This document shows, one piece after another, positions 23,930 through 35,699 of a DNA stretch of 64,000 bases. Origin of the DNA: Lonicera japonica (taxonomy: Eukaryota; Streptophyta; Magnoliopsida; Dipsacales; Caprifoliaceae); the NCBI GenBank assembly GCA_021464415.1, contig CM038470.1:8878394-8942393 (forward strand). The letters are read 5' to 3'. The position numbers and the translations under genes were made by a program. Within the stretch, counting starts at the first letter, position 1. Each line of letters begins with the position of its first letter. The notes under the pieces are model-generated. The model made no database searches. It was given only the letters and a program-made list of their open reading frames with translations, and was not told the origin of the DNA.

Positions 23930-24805
23930 GCGTGCGTTTGGTGTGCTGGATAAAAAGGTATGAAATGATAAGATAAATGCTAGATAGGATAAGAGTCGGA
24001 ATTAGTCGTATAGGAATTATGTGAAATAAAATAGGAAAGGAAAAGGAAACAGTCGGATAAGGATTAAGCGGGATAAGGATTAGTCGGATAAAGATTTAAT
24101 AAACTTTGCATTTGATGGAGTTCCGGATTATAAGTCCAGATATTATATAATACAATTTGCTTTTTTTTTAAATATATGCAATTTTAATTGTTGTGCACAA
24201 TTTTTTTTTTAACTAATGCAATTCTTCTATTTATAAATAAGTTTCATAAAAAACTCTTTCAGGAGAAAAGTTCTATATCACATACAAAATTTACGAACTA
24301 AGCATTAAGTATAATTTCAAATTCTAATGTTACAATTTTTACTAAAATTAAAGTTTCTTATAAATACCTTCATTTAATAAAAAAAAATAAAAAATAAAAA
24401 AGCCATATTATAAAAGAAATGAATTTTATTAGTTGAGTTACTCTGATTTTGGGTGGGTGGTTGAAAATTTTCATTAATAAATTTGATTATCTAAAAGGTG
24501 TAAAGAAAAAGATTAAAAATAATTAATTTTTATATTCATTTTTTTATCCGACAATCATGGGATAAAATTATACCACCTATAGGGGTGGTATATATTTGTC
24601 CGGTTCTAAAGGAATAAGATAATAATTAATCCCGAATACAATTTAATTCCGTGTTGGGCCAAACGAGGGATATGATTAAAATATCATATCCACCATTGTG
24701 CCAAACACATAACATGATTTATTTATCATATCCTTTATGACAATAAACACCAGATAGGATTAATTAATCATATCCTTCTTATAATCCCGCGCGACAAACA
24801 CACCC
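23930..24805. mobile_element. Harbinger-type element, 876 bp, with TTA target-site duplication
   Basis: TTA lies at 23927-23929 and 24806-24808. The left end GCGTGCGTTTGGTGTGCTGG and the inverted right end GGGTGTGTTTGTCGCGCGGG are clear imperfect TIRs. The interior has GGATAAGGATTAGTCGGATA repeats and no ORF. Copy 2 keeps the empty site, with a single TTA at 38928-38930. Confidence 0.87.
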
Positions 24806-24863
24806 TTAATGGTTAGGTCGCCTGCTAGCCGAATAATAATACATATTGCATGTGCATAACAAT

Positions 24864-26466
24864 CAGGGGCGTAGCCACAGTGTGGCGAGGGGGTGTGCGC
24901 GAACACCCGACAATTTTAGCAACTTTTTTTTAAAATAAAAATATATAGGGACTTATATGTATAAATTTATAGTTTATGGTATATAATTATTAGAAATAAA
25001 AGTGGAGGACTGGAGGGGCATTTGGATAATTGAAATACCCTTAAGTGAGGAAAGAGATCCCGAGACTCTCCCCCTTTCTTTTCCGTTCGCTTCTCCCCTG
25101 TTCTTTTTTTTGTTTTTTTTTTTCGCAAGTGCTCAAACCTTTTCTGTTTTACTCCACGTCTTCACTATACTGAGCCACCGACCTTCTCTCCAGCTTTCCT
25201 TGATCGATGACCCTGTCCGACCGTCCAGCGACGTCCACAGCACCGTGGGCCACACACATAGCAACGGACCAAGGTTAATGGTTGTTCTCTATTGCTTTGT
25301 TTAAAATCATCATTTAACTTCTGTTTGAGAAACTTAGGGTTTCAATTTCTATTTAAGAATGCTTAGGTTATTCTTATTTTGATGCTGTCAAGAAATTTAA
25401 GGTTTCAAACTTTCAATTTAAGGTTTCAATTTAGTTTCTATTTGAGAAAGAGGGCTATTCTCAATTTAAGGTTTCAATTTAGAGTTATTCTTATTCGTAT
25501 GTTGTCAAGAAACTTGGAGTTTATGTTTGTTCGTATATGTATATAAAAAAAATATGAACAAATTATGTTTGAATTTTTCTCTTTAATCAAATTTTATATT
25601 TGTTCGTATATGTATAAAAAAAACATAACGGCCATAAGACAATTGAATGTTATGATATGCAATTGGTTATTAATATAAGGGTCATTACAAGAATAGTAAT
25701 AATATGAATGTTATAATATGCGGGATACTTTTGTGCATCAAGGGAGATCAAGTCGAAATTCTGAAGGGAACACAAATTTATATTATTATCACATTAAATT
25801 GTTTTACACCGTGATAGATACGTTACTTCTAAAGTTGAACAGTCGTTTTAATTAAGTGAATATAGATTTGTTATTTTTTATTTCTTCTCTTGATCCTAGC
25901 AATTCATTCGCTACATTTGGTAAGAGAAAATTGATCCAATTTGTCGAATTTTATCCATTCGATTTTTCAAATACAGAATTAATTGCGCTTGAATATCAAC
26001 TTGAGACTTATATTGTTGATATGCGCTCTGATGATCGAATTAATGAAATTACTAGAGTTAGTAATCTTTGTAGAATAATGATTTGGTTGAAGAAGCATTG
26101 TGTCTTTCCATTGGTCTTTTTGCTTATTAAGTTAGCTCTACTCTTAACCGTAACAACTGCAGCAATTGAAAGAGTATTTTCAGTGATGAATATATCAAAA
26201 GTTAATTACGAAATCGATTACGAGATGACTTCATGAATGATTGTTTAGTAGCTTATATCGAAAAAGATGTACTCGAGTACATCAATAACGAAGTTGTCAT
26301 TCAAGATTTTCAAAATATAAAGTCTAAGAGAAAATTGTTGTAGGTAATTTCTTTATTTTAATACTTTTATTAATGTAAAAATTTTATATTTATATTATTA
26401 CTATTTTAACTTTTGAGTTTATTCAAATTACCCACCTCCGACCGAAAATTTCTAGCTACGCCACTG
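24864..26466 (+). mobile_element. Non-autonomous hAT transposon, 1603 bp, with exact 8-bp target-site duplication
   Basis: The terminal inverted repeats are CAGGGGCGTAGC on the left and GCTACGCCACTG on the right. ATAACAAT directly flanks both ends (24856-24863 and 26467-26474), the 8-bp duplication expected of hAT transposition. It keeps a decayed transposase C-terminus (25856-26343). The 5' part holds only UTR-like, T-rich sequence. The zinc finger and most of the catalytic region are missing. Confidence 0.93.
25856..26343 (+). pseudogene. hAT transposase C-terminal (dimerization) remnant
   Basis: Translation gives an LLTVTTAAIERVFSVMN segment typical of the hAT C-terminal dimerization region of plant TTF-type/hAT proteins. 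The frame then shifts after ISKV. The remainder, LRNRLRDDFMNDCLVAYIEK, continues in another frame to a TAG at 26341-26343. The upstream catalytic core is absent, so this is a dead fragment inside the hAT element. Confidence 0.85.
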
Positions 26467-26640
26467 ATAACAATATAATTTATATATATACAAGGACAAT
26501 GAAAATTTGTAGATTAAATAAATTCTTTAACACCAAAAATATATACATTTCCTACGTGTATATCTATATATAAATAAACAAGGATCCGCGTTCGTATACA
26601 GAAACTATATACGTACATATAATAGAAGACCCAATTACCA

Positions 26641-26727
26641 AAACCCTAATTCCTTTGTTTTCTCCTGCCACTACTAGGGTTTCGAATTCCTCTACTTCAG
26701 GTAAGTTAATCTAGGGTTAGGGTTTTT
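26641..26727 (+). promoter_or_regulatory. Cluster of three telo-box-like motifs before the OB-fold gene
   Basis: AAACCCTAA lies at 26641-26649, an inverted copy (CTAGGGTTT) at 26674-26682, and a double TAGGGTTAGGGTTTTT at 26712-26727. They occupy the last 110 bp before the ATG at 26750. Confidence 0.55.
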
Positions 26728-26749
26728 GTTTACACAGAGAGAGAGAGAA

Positions 26750-28559
26750 ATGGCAACAACGGCACAATCTACAGCTCAAACGACGGAGAAGAGAAAGCCG
26801 GTGTTCACCAAGGTCGATAACCTTAAGCCGGGAACGTATGGACACACTCTGACGGTGAAGGTCGTTAGCTCTAAGCCGGTGGTTCAGAAAGCAGGTGGCC
26901 GGCCGGTGAACCAGAGTGTTCGCCGTCCGCGAATCGCCGAGTGTATCGTCGGCGATGAAACCGGCACCATCGTCTTCACTGCTCGTAATGAACAAGGTAA
27001 TATTTTGATTTCCTTAGTTCTGCTTGAGTTAATTTTTGAAACCCTACTTATTGATTGTGTTTGATTTGGTTTGATATGTGAGAACATGTAGTCTTGTGAA
27101 TACCACTAGTGTGTTTAATTGAGAAGAAACAGAGATTTATGAACCGTTAGGGCATTTATTTTGTACTAGTTTGGTTTGAATTTTTGTGCTAGTAAACTTT
27201 ATTGTTTTGTCGACTAAAGTATCAGGAATGCTGCCGTGTTAGTTTGATTGTTCTGTTGATGATTCACCTTAACCTTTTGAAGATCACACATTGCTTCAAT
27301 TGGAAATCAAAGTTTTGCCTCGACAAGTTTAAGTTTTTGTCTTTTTGACAATATAATGTCAGTTTATGTGCTATCTCAGTAAACACCTTGAGAATGATCA
27401 CTAGACCTATAGATGCCAATTTATTGGGTGTCTGCGTTTTGATTGCATAGCGTAGACTACAAGAAGATCATCTTCGTGGACAAGTGTGAAAGATGGTCTT
27501 AAGCTCCGGTTCTAGTATGATGTGACATAATGCATAAAATTGGATCGTGTACTTCCTCTTGAAAAATAAACTATGTAGCATTGTTACATAAATTGAACAT
27601 GGACTTGATTATCTGTTCTTTTTGTAGTCCTCTATATGTGGAATGACGATCCATTTGTCTTGTTTTGTTCTTTTTTCGATTGAAGTGGAACCCAGGTGGT
27701 AACAGTAGTATTCTAAGAGAATTGGAAATATAATGTCCATGGCTCTTTTATAAAATGGACTTGGCCATGCGTGCCTTTTGCAATTATCTATACTATGAGT
27801 CTTTGTCATATTTATCTTTTTTTGAACTTTTTCTTCTCAAAGTTGAAGGATAAAGGCCGTCCGTTTTTCCCTGACTCTAATCGAATGTATAACCAATGTT
27901 GTCTGTTAAAAGTATTATGGGACAATCTTTATATATATATATATACACGATACACCCCTCTATACCCATACATGTATGTCTTGTTTTTTATATATATATA
28001 TACCAGGTAGTAACCCGTGCGAAAGGTGCTATTAACCATTAAAAATGCATCCAAAATCTCAACTTCACAATTCTTATATCCCTTACAACGTATCTGGAAT
28101 AGTAGTAATTAGTGAAACAAAAAGACTTCATCAACATCACAGCGAAAATGATTAAAACATTTATGGCTCCTACATAAATAAGGAGCTGCACGGCAGCTAC
28201 AAAATAGGAATTCGATTGAATATAGAATAAGGATATACCTAGCCTCGGGCTAACCTAATTCATTGTAACGTAGGGGCGTGTACATTTTCAAGATTCAAAA
28301 ACCATGGCCCCTTACCCTTATTATATAGATAAAGCAATGGTATCTGTTGATTTACTGTGCAGTTGATTTAATGAAACCGGAGGCCACAGTTATTCTACGG
28401 AATGCGAAAATAGACATGTTCAAGGGGTCAATGAGGCTAGCAGTTGACAAATGGGGACGTGTTGAGGTGACAGAACCAGCTAAATTTGTAGTTAAAGAAG
28501 ATAACAATCTTTCTCTGGTTGAGTATGAATTGGTGAACGTCGTGGAAGAGGGGAAGTGA
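26750..28559 (+). CDS. OB-fold nucleic-acid-binding-like protein, At4g28440 type (2 exons, 147 aa)
   Basis: Exons 26750-26996 and 28363-28559 join in frame to 147 residues. After a Thr/Gln-rich start (about 1-16), [19 protein letters not shown] begins a single OB-fold. Further family words are [20 protein letters not shown] before the intron, and then [20 protein letters not shown] and [19 protein letters not shown]. The architecture resembles SOSS-B/RPA-like small single-strand-binding proteins. The plant family (At4g28440) is annotated as uncharacterised OB-fold protein, so nucleic-acid binding is inferred from the fold. It lies next to the reticulon gene, as in Arabidopsis. The second copy of the duplicated segment has lost this gene, so it is single-copy here. 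Confidence 0.93.
27005..28362. other. Intron of the OB-fold gene with AT runs and a possible element remnant
   Basis: The intron spans 26997-28362. It contains AT dinucleotide runs near 27930-28000 and, from about 28005 to 28335, a segment starting GGTAGTAACCCGTGCGAA and ending near TTATATAGAT, a style seen at ends of some plant DNA elements. No TIR or target-site duplication could be assigned. Confidence 0.35.
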
Positions 28560-30174
28560 ATAGTTTTTGAAGTTAACGAAGGTTTGAATTTTGTTTTTTT
28601 GGAAATTGAACTGTTAGTTGGTCAATCTATTAAGAAAGCATATGATGGTTCTTGTTTTCAATTATGAATTCTTATGGGTGCATATGATCATTTTTTCTCA
28701 ATTCTGAACGGTTACGGTTGCATAGTTATCCAATTGGTTTGGTTCACAAATTTCATCTATCTCAGATTTTCTCCCATGAATTATAGCAAAGTGCGTGTCA
28801 GTTTTTGTTTTTCTTCTCGCTGTCGGCATTACAGATTGTTAGTGTAGTTTATTAGGTGATTTCCCTTGAAGAATATAATCAATTTCCTTGGTTGATATAA
28901 AATTTGTTTTGTTCTCAAACAGCCAATTTCTTGGACAGGAAATTGAAGTCACGTTTGTTTGGAAAATGAGAAAAATAAACCTTAAAAAGAACGTATTTAT
29001 AGCCAGTGGCACTGACTTTTTTTTTTTACCTTGGAATATTGAATCCATAAATTCTCTGAGAAACCTAAAAGGTTATATACTCCTTATCCATTGTTTTATC
29101 TTTGACTTTTTTTTGAAAAATATGTTCTGAAGTCCCAAGGATGATTTGCCTTTATTTAGCATTACGAGATGAAAATAAACACCCATAGAAGCACATAATT
29201 CTAATCTTCCATATAGCTATTCCGTGCACTATATACTGACTTACTTTTCTTCTATAAATATTGATGCGCACGTGAAATGGACTTCTTGGTATGCTCATAT
29301 CTTGTATTTCATACTTTAGTCACAAAACTGTAAATTCAAAGATCATGTTTTTTTTTCCGAAACGATTTTCAGATTACATTTTTATTGTCAATATGAAATG
29401 TAATTTATAGCACACTTTTTGGTGTTAGTCTAAATAAGATGCAGCTTATCAACTAGGCGTCTCCGCAAAACGCTCTTTCAGCTCAACACTATCACTGCAA
29501 TATTCGGTGTTCAGATATGTAATGAATTAATGTATTAAGCGCATTCCGGCAAATCCCATTTTGTATGGCTACAATATGATTAATAACTAATTGCAAGCCT
29601 TGACCTGTTATGTCAGAGGTTCTTTTACGATGCCAGACACAAATGGGAACACCTTACCAATACATTAATTATTCATTATGATTAATAACTAATTTCAAAC
29701 TAAGTCTTATTTTAATTTTTTTCTTTTTATTCTAACACTGCTTTCAACCTCATCAAAAGAACCAAAAAAAAAAAAAAAAAAAAACAACCGCATTCAATCT
29801 CATCAAAAGAATGAAAAAACAAAAGCAACCCGCTTTCAACCTCAACAAAATAACGAAAAAAAAACAACATAGCAAACATTATTATAGGAACATTAAATAA
29901 AACTGACCCGAAAAATATCAAAATTGAAATTAAGCACTGCCATTCATCTCTCGTGGCTCTCAAGTTAATTTGCTAAACTACCGCCATAAAAAAAGGTCAA
30001 TTTTCTCTCATAAAAAATTTATTTGTGCAAAAGTTAATTTATAGTTGGTGCTAAGTGCTTGCAGAAATGAGAAAGATGGAGCAAAATTGATATTGGCTCA
30101 CTCGTGCAAACCCTCACGAAATAGCAGATTTTGAATTCGAATAAAGAACTCTGCTAGAATACCTTCTACATTCA
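28560..30174. other. Spacer after the OB-fold gene
   Basis: No gene is supported. Homology to copy 2 resumes at about 29576. An A-rich tandem repeat of about 45 bp (three units built on TTCAACCTCATCAAAAGAA, 29738-29860) is expanded here relative to copy 2. Confidence 0.5.
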
Positions 30175-32937
30175 TCATGCATCGACATTCCAAGCTGATT
30201 AATACACCAGACATTTAGAATTTTCCTTGAAGATCATTAATAAATCGCCACCAATAACAAATATATGTAGAGTAGATAAAAGAAATAGCATCATAATTTG
30301 AAAACTAAAAAGTACATGTTAGAGGCAAATATCAGACAAATAAAGGTGTATGTTAGAAGTCCTCAGAATACATACAAATTTTAGATCATCTAAGTTTGGG
30401 AGCTCAGGTTCCAACTTGGCTCTTCAGGTGTTGCGGTCTTAGAATCAAGGAATTTTGTAAATAAAATGTGCTTGAATCCCTCGGAATATTTCATCAAACA
30501 TCATCATTGCAAGCTGATTGAATAAAAGATAATAATTAATAAGTATGTTCCACTCATGAATCTATAGTTAAAATAACGAAATCTAAGATACGCCAAATAC
30601 GCTCTGCTCTCTAAGAATCTAGACCGGCACAAACAAGTACAGGAATACACAACGCATGATGCAAATATGACAAGATTATACCAGGATTATGAGAAGAATT
30701 ATATACGAGTGATGTTTAATGAAAACTACACATGCAAAAGAAAGGAGGACAAACACAAAACACTGTAATATTAATAAAAGGATCCTTGGACAAATTCTAT
30801 AAAAGAGCCACGTCTATTAAAGCTGTCAATTTACATCCCGTAAATTTATGTTTCACCAGTAATCTTGAAATAGAGGGCAACCCTACATTCTATTGAAGCA
30901 GCGATTTACTAATAATTTGAAAGCTTCTAAACAAAAATAAAATCCAAGCAGTTCCATTGTTGCTTCTCCATCTTCATCTAGTCTTGTCAAGGCCTACAAG
31001 AGGGAAAACATGAAGCATGCGCTACTTTATCAAAACACAAAAGTAAAAGACAAACCTACTTATTAATACAGAGAAGAGTATGAATGGTAGCGAAAGATCG
31101 AACATTATACGCTATGAAATTGTTTCAGGGTGGAAGATCTCAAGCCATGAATAAGGGGGAGAAAAATGTGATAGGGTAATTGATGATTCTTGATTAGAAC
31201 CTTAAATGTCTATTTTGTGGCTTCCGTGTATGAGACGTATCTGTTTCACTCCATTACATATTTACATCTCTAATGGCATTAAATGACATCCAACAAATAC
31301 TAACTTGCCATAAATTTGGGAAGCATCAAGGAGTGGGAGCCTGGGAGGAGGGAGGGCCAAGGGCTCAGATCTTATCAATGTAATTCAAAAAACTTACCAT
31401 AAATTTGAAAGGAGAAAAAAGGACATCCAGAGGGTCCTATGAAGTTTTGCTAGATACCTAGATCAAGAACAAAACCCAATGGTTAGGCAACCTATTTAGC
31501 AAGAACTACTTTGTTGAATTTCAGGACACCATACGAGTACGCAGGACAGCAAAGAAATCTCGACAACCATTGAATGACCAGGGAAAGGAGAGTAAAACAA
31601 GGATATATATTGCATGAGGTGAAATGATCACAAAACTCTCCAATGAAGAATAAAAGAACATCTATGTAGTAGGTACTGGCCAAAAAAATATCGATTCTGG
31701 TTCACATTATGGATAGTGCCTGCAGATTTTAGGCTAGTTTGGGGCGACTGTGGTCCCAAAAATTTTGAAAATTTTCAAAACTTATACATAATACGTAGTA
31801 TTATGTATTCATTAAAACAGGCCTGTATCAATGTAACTTTAGACCTCAAAATAACTATTACCATCACAAAATGCCCCACCAAAGCTAGTGTCCTAGATCC
31901 AACGCTGACCAATCAAAACAACCAATTATTTATGCACTTGGTGAGATGAATGCCCTAAAGCAAATTATACCCATACTAAGTAACACTTATTTTCAACGGA
32001 ACAACTTCTCTTTAAATAGCTATTTTGCATTAATATGTTACTGAAACTCTTCTGAAGGGGCATGACTCTAAAAGCAGGCAACCATTCTTGGATAACCACA
32101 AATACTACAACAATCACTTGAATCCTTTGAGCTCTGTAATGTAAGCTTCCTCATAAAAAGGTAACACTTTTACAAATACAAGCTATATGATAAACAGAAC
32201 TAGGAGCTCCTTGCACGTCTATGCTGAAGCGCATCGACTCAACATTTTGAAAAGCCCCAAGAGTAACTACTTATACATTAAAAATCTAAGAAGCTGGATT
32301 AATAGGGCCATCCTACATCACTATAGGCAATTTCCAGGTTTATTCCATGTATTTTTCAATTGTCACAAGTCATATCTACGAGCACAGAAAATAAATCGCA
32401 CACCAGATCTATATACAGACCTCAAGTACATCACTCATACAATTCACATAGATAATACATCACAGTTGACTATGAACCTAACACGGGCTGATTTGAATCA
32501 TAATCGTCAGACCTAAATTCGTTAAAGTAGTAGAGAAATAATATTACCTTCGGGAAGCCAACCGTAACCGACGCGAGAGAGAGTGAGCATCGAAGTCATC
32601 AACGCCGAAGCAGTTGCAGTGTGAAACGGTTGCATCGATTCCAAGCAAGCACTCATTTCAGCTGGACAACTAACAAAACAACTATTAACTTCCTCGCATA
32701 TTTTCCAAATCGACTCCATGTATATAGTACCTACATATATATATTCATAATTTCGTATATATACACATGTAACATATATATATATATATATAGTTACCTG
32801 AAGATGCGATGAGAGAGAGGTTTTCTGCTAGACATACGAAAGGGAGAGCGAGCGGATTTGGCTTCGGAAGCGAACTTAGCCGCGGTATTACGGAAGGACG
32901 GAGACCGGAAAACGGATCTGGTGGCGGCGAATGACAT
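30175..32937 (-). CDS. NFD6: NUCLEAR FUSION DEFECTIVE 6-like protein, copy a, with alternative last exons
   Basis: Exon 1 is 32798-32937 and exon 2 is 32548-32669. A last coding exon at 30974-30993 ends LDKTR-stop and gives 93 aa. Two further acceptors, at 30494-30513 (ending CNDDV-stop) and 30175-30194 (ending WNVDA-stop), fit the same phase. The N-terminus ([17 protein letters not shown] onward) is Arg/Ser-rich with few acids, as in a mitochondrial or plastid presequence. The core is [20 protein letters not shown], then [20 protein letters not shown]. Arabidopsis NFD6 (At2g20585) is a small organellar protein needed for polar nuclear fusion in the female gametophyte. Its molecular activity is unknown. 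Copy b at 39953-43629 is nearly identical. The promoter side differs by a SINE (33192-33432). Confidence 0.85.
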
Positions 32938-33089
32938 TGGGATGGAAAATTGATGCGGATTGTGTCTAGTTTGTGGAGCTGAGGAGGATATAGATCAGGG
33001 CTGGCTTGTGTTGTATTGTATGCTAACAAACAGTATTAAGGGTTTTGAGATAGGTACGCGAGTGACGTGAGTGTAAATTGAACGTAGCT

Positions 33090-33098
33090 AAACCCTAG
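33090..33098 (+). promoter_or_regulatory. Telo-box (AAACCCTAG) upstream of NFD6 copy a
   Basis: The motif lies 153 bp upstream of the minus-strand ATG, in reverse orientation to the gene. It is kept in copy b at 43782-43790. A TGACGTGA word (CRE/G-box-like) lies beside it near 33063. Confidence 0.45.
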
Positions 33099-33191
33099 GG
33101 GAGTGTTTGGGTAAAAGTGGTATATGACCCTATCCATATCTAGCGGAGCTCCATTTTCGCACAAGAGCATCTCTAAACAATTCCAGAATCA

Positions 33192-33432
33192 AACCCCAAG
33201 GGTTGGCCTAGCTGAGGCGGACCTGGATGTGTGGTTAGGCGCACGTTGTAGGTTTAATTTCTTGCGATAGCAAAATTTTTTGGGGCCAGCCATTAGGCAC
33301 CGTGTCTTTAGACTAAGTGCCTGCCGGTGTTGTTTTCACTGTTGTAGTACGCGGTGGCCAGCCACAACAAGCAGAGAATTAGTTCAATCCCAATGTGATG
33401 CGGAGATACTTGTGACAAAAAAAATAAAAAAA
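33192..33432 (+). mobile_element. tRNA-derived SINE, about 240 bp, with 13-bp target-site duplication
   Basis: AATTCCAGAATCA flanks both sides (33179-33191 and 33432-33444). Copy 2 has the empty site (ACAATTCCGCACGCAC near 43869-43883). The 5' end carries a box A-like TTGGCCTAGCTGAGG, with a degenerate box B-like GGTTTAATTTC about 40 bp on. The 3' end is an A-rich tail. It sits about 255-495 bp upstream of the NFD6 copy a start codon. Confidence 0.88.
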
Positions 33433-34924
33433 ATTCCAGAATCAGCACGCACTTCTATATTACCAAACTTTACATGACTTGTTGCAAATATTAATGTACA
33501 ATTACAAATGTAGACTTCACAATTTTTTAGGGTATAATATATTTGGCCTTCTAGTATTTTTATTAATACTATATTTATCTAATAAATAAACTTTTGCATT
33601 GATTTTCTTCTATGTATGTTTTTAAAGCACTTTCAAATTAGCAAAATCATGCACAAAATTTTTGTTTGGTTGATCGTTAATATAATCTATATAATAGCAT
33701 AAAGGTTTTAAACTTAAATTCAAAAATGTAGATGAGATAAAAGATTGAACGGTTGAGATTGTAAAATACTTTTTTAAGAATAAATATAGTCATTCATACA
33801 AGTTACAACAAGTATGAAATACTTTTATAGTATTTTATAAGTGTCCTTTAACGATACAATTTTAGCTAAAAGAATAAATTTTAAAATGAAGGTTTTTGTC
33901 TTAAAATGTAAAAGGAAAAAGGTTAATCTACGTGTATACAAACTAAAAGTATATGGATTCACCTATTCGGTTATGAAACCATTTTTTGGTAATATTTTTA
34001 TTTTACTCTTATTATCATTAATGCAAAAAAAAAATATGTCGATGCCAAAATTTGAATTCACGATTTCTTGGTAACTTGAGATGATCCTAATCTTAAAATT
34101 ACCTCTCCTTTTGTTTATTTTTTTATTCTAAAATAAATTTATAAGACACGCACACGCGTCACATGTGTTTTGTCATTTGTACCTAGTAGACAAAAAGAAT
34201 AATGTTCACATAGAATGTAGGTTGCCCATGTCAATTAAATGTGTGAGCGTTCTGTAGCTCACAGATATGTTATAAAGAGGATTTGAGCATAGTTCGAATT
34301 CAATGACTAAGAATATCCCAAGTTTCTGTAATAATCAGATTTTACAATGACAAAAATCAATTCTAAAGGTAAAGAGAATCGTTTTTTCCTTTAAAGTGAA
34401 AGGCATTTAAAATCTTAAAAGGCAAATAATGTTAACAAATTGCAGTCATTTATAAAGAATTATACAACAAATTCAAATCCAAAAGCTCATAATAGAAGAT
34501 ACACTCAGAATGCACCATATCTCAACATAAGAAATAAGCCTTATTACGCAAAATTGATTAAGTTAAAATTTGTATTTTTCTTAAATATTACAAAAGTCAA
34601 AGTGACAACCTTAATTTGAGACGGAGGCGGTGTATTATTGCAAACCAAGTAGCATTCAAGAGACAAGTGTGTCAAACTCAAAAACACGAGATTGTATACC
34701 AAAAGTATGTGAACGGGATCAAAAGCACTGTGGAATTGTTGAAAAGTGCTCCTTACATCTGGTAACATTACTGTGAGAAAAGAAAAAAGATATTGCTTCC
34801 AGATGTACATAAGATTAAACGGAGTTGCTGGATTTTTACCAAAACTGTTGCACATGAACTCTTCATTCGTACACTTTTTATGACAGGAAAGCAACCCTAG
34901 TTTTTCAAATTACATAACCACGAT

Positions 34925-35079
34925 TTATTCGATTTCTTGAATGATTCTCTGTTTACGAAAAGAGCGATTAGGCATGCTTCCAGGGGCACTATGGGCTTTC
35001 CTCCTATCTTGTTTCTTCCTCTCGGCTTCTGTTATAATGCACTCTTGCCTTGTATATTGGTTTCGGCAAATGCCTATAA
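34925..35079 (-). pseudogene. Orphan last exon of DCAF13 with an 8-bp deletion
   Basis: The stretch corresponds to the last DCAF13 exon (45591-45753). It still reads HLPKPIYKA and, in another frame, RKAHSAPGSMPNRS. An 8-bp deletion (GTGCTTAGACGTATTATGACA becoming GTGCATTATAACA on the minus strand) shifts the frame, and the bases after the acceptor AG also differ. No other DCAF13 exon is near, because the duplication junction at 35415 cuts within the last intron. Confidence 0.92.
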
Positions 35080-35699
35080 CTGCACAATCAATTACCACCA
35101 TAGCAGAGAGAATAAGCTACGAGTAATTTGCCCTGACAATCATCACACTATGAATGCACTCTATACACCAGGGGTTCATTGCTAGATGGTACACCCGGCC
35201 TAGTGGTGAATGTCACGTCCTGGTCCAGCTTAGTAACATAATATCCGCTTTGGCCTTAAGCCTGCACAGTTTGCTTTTATCTCTACAAGACCTCTAACTA
35301 GAAAGAATTAGTGACCGTACTGTATGTTACATTAGTTCATCTCACCCAAGCAATGTTAAATGAACACCCGTTCTATGCTAAACCTAGCTACATACAGCAA
35401 TCCACCCATAGCACAATATTAAAAGGGAAATGGAATTGAAGTAACATTCTCTCTGCAATGAAATTTGAATTCTAATGCATTTGGTAAAATAAGAGATATT
35501 ATAAACTTTGAAACATTTAGTTTATGCATTCCTCTAGCTAAATTTAGACATTCCAACTGGCTTACATTAAAATCTTGAAAATATTTAGTACATCAACCAA
35601 ATTCATTATTTTGTATTTTTCTTACAAACTATTTCCTCGCGCAATTACGCTGCCTTTAGCAATTGGATGTTGTAAAATCATTACACTCCATAAAAAAAA

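Larger units (their letters stand above)
19047..35415. repeat. Segmental tandem duplication, copy 1 (about 16.4 kb)
   Basis: Its left part (19047-24854) matches 35416-38974, and its right part (29576-35415) matches 38972-46103, in the same order and orientation. Long stretches differ at only a few positions per 60 bases, for example 32180-33060 against 42873-43753. It carries the OB-fold gene, NFD6 copy a and an orphan DCAF13 exon. The junction with copy 2 is at 35415/35416, where sequence like 46099-46103 switches to sequence like 19047 onward. Confidence 0.92.

Noticed and set aside
25002..25304. Plus-strand open frame of 100 codons in the hAT element
   Set aside because: Low-complexity Phe-rich translation in a T-rich UTR-like stretch, with no transposase features.
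31492..31683. Minus-strand open frame of 63 codons, repeated at 42184-42375
   Set aside because: Inside the NFD6 intron region. Too short, without family features, and explained by the duplication.
32187..32516. Plus-strand open frame of 109 codons, repeated at 42880-43209
   Set aside because: It is antisense to the NFD6 intron and conserved by recent duplication only. No family resemblance and no splice or promoter signals were seen.
34544..34894. Minus-strand open frame of 116 codons that is conserved at 45210-45560
   Set aside because: It lies in the 3' flank of the DCAF13 last exon and is similar only because the segment is duplicated. It has no recognisable domain, and the many changes between the copies are not biased to third positions.
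35175..35290. tRNA-like words (CCCGGCCTAGTGGTGAATG) in the DCAF13 last intron, both copies
   Set aside because: Box A-like, but there is no box B at the right distance, no cloverleaf and no flanking duplication, so neither a tRNA gene nor a firm SINE.
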